A DNA stretch of 6,928 bases, taken from NCBI GenBank assembly GCA_947499275.1, contig CANMNM010000071.1:1-6928 (forward strand). Reading direction: 5' to 3'. A program made the translations under genes and the position numbers. Origin of the DNA: Actinomycetota bacterium (GTDB lineage: Bacteria; Actinomycetota; Actinomycetes; S36-B12). The notes beneath the pieces are model-generated. The model was not told the DNA's origin. It saw only the letters and a program-made list of their open reading frames with translations, and did not search any database. Shown one piece after another: positions 5,541 through 6,928 of this stretch. How positions within the stretch are numbered: position 1 is the first letter of the stretch; each line of letters begins with the position of its first letter.

Positions 5541-6497
5541 ATGTCTTATGTTTACGAGGAGTACCGAGATCTGGTTGTCATCGAGCGGGTTGAAGAAGCC
5601 GATGGCGTTGTTTCGATCCGGGTAGGCGCTCCTAGCGGTGAGAAGCTTCCCAGTTGGGAACCCGGTGCCCATATCGATGTACAACTCGGCAACGGGATTG
5701 AACGTCAGTACTCATTGTGTAGTCATTTTGGCGCCGACACGTGGCGGATTGCTGTATTGCGTGAGCCTGATGGTCGCGGTGGATCTTCATTTGTCCATGA
5801 CAACATCAATGTTGGAGACCACGTTCGCACACGTGGACCCCGCAACCATTTCCCATTGGTTGATGCGCCTTCCTATCTTTTCATTGCAGGTGGTGTTGGA
5901 GTAACACCAATGGTCCCAATGCTCGGCCAAGTTATCTTCGACAAAGACGCGCCGTGGACGTTCCATTACGGTGGCCGAACCCGAAATTCAATGGCTTTTC
6001 GTGATCGCCTTGAAGCACTCGGTGTTGTTATCTGGCCGCAAGATGAGAAAGGGCTGCTGCCACTTGATGACATTTTGAGTAAAGCGGCACTGGACACCGC
6101 GGTGTACTGCTGTGGTCCCGAACCACTCATTTCGGCTGTTGAACAAGCCTGTGAACGACTTGGCCGGCCGATTCCGCACGTTGAACGCTTTGCCGCGAAG
6201 CCGATTGACACCACCGGAGATTCGGGTGACCATGAATTCACCGTCGTGTTGAACAGCTCTGGTGCAGAGTTTGTTGTGCCTCGCGACCGAAGCATCATTG
6301 AGGTACTTCTCGATAATGGGGTCCCCGTGATGACCTCGTGCACCGAGGGAGTCTGCGGAACCTGTGAAACCAAGGTGATCTCGGGAGATATTGCCCACCG
6401 GGACTCGATCCTCTCGGAGGAGGATCGTGAGGAAGGCGTCTACATGATGCCCTGTGTCTCACGCTGCAAGGGTGACCGACTGGTCCTCGATATTTAG
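5541..6497 (+). CDS. oxygenase reductase: flavin, NAD and plant-type [2Fe-2S] domains
   Basis: A 318-residue electron-transfer subunit of the phthalate dioxygenase reductase/VanB type. The domain order is a flavin-binding barrel with RQYSLCS (Arg55, Tyr57, Ser58), a NAD-binding domain with GGVGVTP (117-123) and CCGPEP around 191, and a C-terminal plant-type ferredoxin domain with Cys267-x4-Cys272-x2-Cys275-x29-Cys305. It takes electrons from NAD(P)H through flavin to its [2Fe-2S] cluster and on to a Rieske centre, so no separate ferredoxin is needed. Its likely partners are the Rieske oxygenases on both sides. I start it at ATG 5541, which gives the normal family length; an in-frame GTG at 5511 would add 10 unconserved-looking residues and has no ribosome binding site. 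It is separated from the SDR gene by a hairpin and may have its own promoter. Confidence 0.94.
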   Translation: MSYVYEEYRDLVVIERVEEADGVVSIRVGAPSGEKLPSWEPGAHIDVQLGNGIERQYSLCSHFGADTWRIAVLREPDGRGGSSFVHDNINVGDHVRTRGPRNHFPLVDAPSYLFIAGGVGVTPMVPMLGQVIFDKDAPWTFHYGGRTRNSMAFRDRLEALGVVIWPQDEKGLLPLDDILSKAALDTAVYCCGPEPLISAVEQACERLGRPIPHVERFAAKPIDTTGDSGDHEFTVVLNSSGAEFVVPRDRSIIEVLLDNGVPVMTSCTEGVCGTCETKVISGDIAHRDSILSEEDREEGVYMMPCVSRCKGDRLVLDI

Positions 6498-6527
6498 CTC
6501 GAATTCCTAGAAGTTGATTCCCTTAAA

Positions 6528-6554
6528 CACTTGTGGAAGTTGTCTAGACAAGTG
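6528..6554 (+). repeat. inverted repeat CACTTGT/ACAAGTG around operator site 2
   Basis: CACTTGT (6528-6534) is the exact reverse complement of ACAAGTG (6548-6554). The right arm is also the right half of operator site 2, so the region holds one full palindrome plus an extra half-site upstream. The extra half-site may allow a second regulator dimer or a stronger grip; site 1 has no such copy. Confidence 0.4.
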
Positions 6555-6560
6555 TAGGGT
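6531..6560 (+). promoter_or_regulatory. promoter of second Rieske gene
   Basis: TAGGGT (6555-6560) fits the TANNNT -10 pattern and TTGTGG (6531-6536) is a partial -35 box at an 18-bp spacing. The operator palindrome lies between the two boxes. A start near 6567 gives a leader of about 26 bases containing the ribosome binding site AAGGAA (6581-6586). Confidence 0.5.
6540..6551 (+). promoter_or_regulatory. operator palindrome, site 2
   Basis: TTGTCTAGACAA, identical to site 1 at 3153-3164 and again followed by GT. It ends 3 bp before the -10 box and 41 bp before the ATG (38 bp at site 1). The two Rieske oxygenase genes are therefore probably controlled by the same regulator. Confidence 0.75.
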
Positions 6561-6592
6561 TAGGGCTTCGCTCGCTGTGAAAGGAACGGCTC

Positions 6593-6928
6593 ATGACCAT
6601 ATTCACCCCACCCACCCGCGGTGATGCCCCAATTCGATTTGCACCGGAGATCCCTAATACTCCAGGAAAGTCCGAGACCATTCCCGCCGATTGGTACACC
6701 GATCCGTATCGCTTCGAACTCGAGCGCAAATACGTTCTGAACAACAGCTGGCAAATTCTCTGCAGGTCCGAAGAACTCGTGAACACCGGCGACCATGTCG
6801 TCTGGGAGGGACAGGGTGAGACGGTTGTTATCACCCGTAAAAATGACGGCTCGGTAACTGGGTTTCATAATGTGTGTCAGCATCGAGGTGCTCGCATTGT
6901 GCGCGAATCGGGCGAGTGTGCACGTCGA
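6593..6928 (+). CDS. second Rieske oxygenase alpha subunit, 5' part
   Basis: An open frame runs from ATG 6593 to the window edge (112 codons, no stop). After about 30 variable residues comes WYTDPYRFELERKYVLNNSW, the usual lead into a Rieske domain in alpha subunits. It is followed by GETVVITRKNDGSVTGFHNV and the first half of the cluster motif, Cys95-x-His97 (VCQHRGAR). The second half of the motif (C-x2-H) and the catalytic domain lie beyond the edge. The N-terminus differs clearly from the oxygenase at 3203-4492, so it is a distinct paralogue and not a recent copy. The ribosome binding site AAGGAA lies 6 bp before the ATG. It follows the reductase gene by 95 bp and has its own operator and promoter. 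Confidence 0.92.
   Translation, partial: MTIFTPPTRGDAPIRFAPEIPNTPGKSETIPADWYTDPYRFELERKYVLNNSWQILCRSEELVNTGDHVVWEGQGETVVITRKNDGSVTGFHNVCQHRGARIVRESGECARR

Noticed and set aside
6544..6883. Two overlapping minus-strand frames at the right edge
   Set aside because: They are shadows of the second Rieske gene, which has a ribosome binding site, an operator and the VCQHRG cluster motif on the + strand.

Overview
This window is a compact, single-strand stretch of bacterial catabolic or accessory DNA. It is cut at both ends: the first gene lacks its start and the last lacks its end. The organism is most likely an actinobacterium of moderate GC content, but this is a weak inference. It rests on GTG starts, -10 boxes that fit only TANNNT, one probable leaderless promoter, and a SnoaL-like/PtpB-like/histidine-phosphatase assortment common in actinobacteria. 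A proteobacterial origin cannot be excluded. There are no tRNA, rRNA, transposase or CRISPR sequences.

Left half (1-3149): the end of a SnoaL/NTF2-like protein gene overlaps by 4 bp a PtpB-like tyrosine/lipid phosphatase gene. After a 56 bp gap come an NAD(P)-dependent aldehyde dehydrogenase and, 15 bp later, a histidine-phosphatase-superfamily protein. The tight spacing suggests one transcript, possibly boosted by a weak promoter before the dehydrogenase.

Right half (3150-6928): a complete Rieske non-haem iron oxygenase alpha subunit (3203-4492), an SDR dehydrogenase (4626-5411), a class IA-type ferredoxin reductase (flavin + NAD domain + C-terminal plant-type [2Fe-2S], 5541-6497), and the first 112 codons of a second Rieske oxygenase alpha subunit (6593 to the window edge). 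No separate ferredoxin or beta-subunit gene is visible. This fits two-component oxygenases such as those of carnitine, betaine or vanillate metabolism, with one reductase possibly serving two oxygenases. A reasonable but unproven scheme is: oxygenase plus reductase hydroxylates or dealkylates a substrate, the SDR oxidises the alcohol, and the aldehyde dehydrogenase makes the acid. The substrate cannot be read from the sequence.

Regulation is the most striking part. Both oxygenase genes are preceded by the identical 12-bp perfect palindrome TTGTCTAGACAA, placed just before a TANNNT -10 box and about 40 bp before the ATG. This looks like a two-site regulon of a GntR/HutC-type repressor (it resembles the DasR operator core). 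The SDR gene has a different promoter, with a perfect TTGACA box flanked by two GATATC-centred sites in inverted orientation. The reductase follows a strong hairpin and may have its own leaderless promoter. Four adjacent genes therefore appear to be under at least three separate controls.
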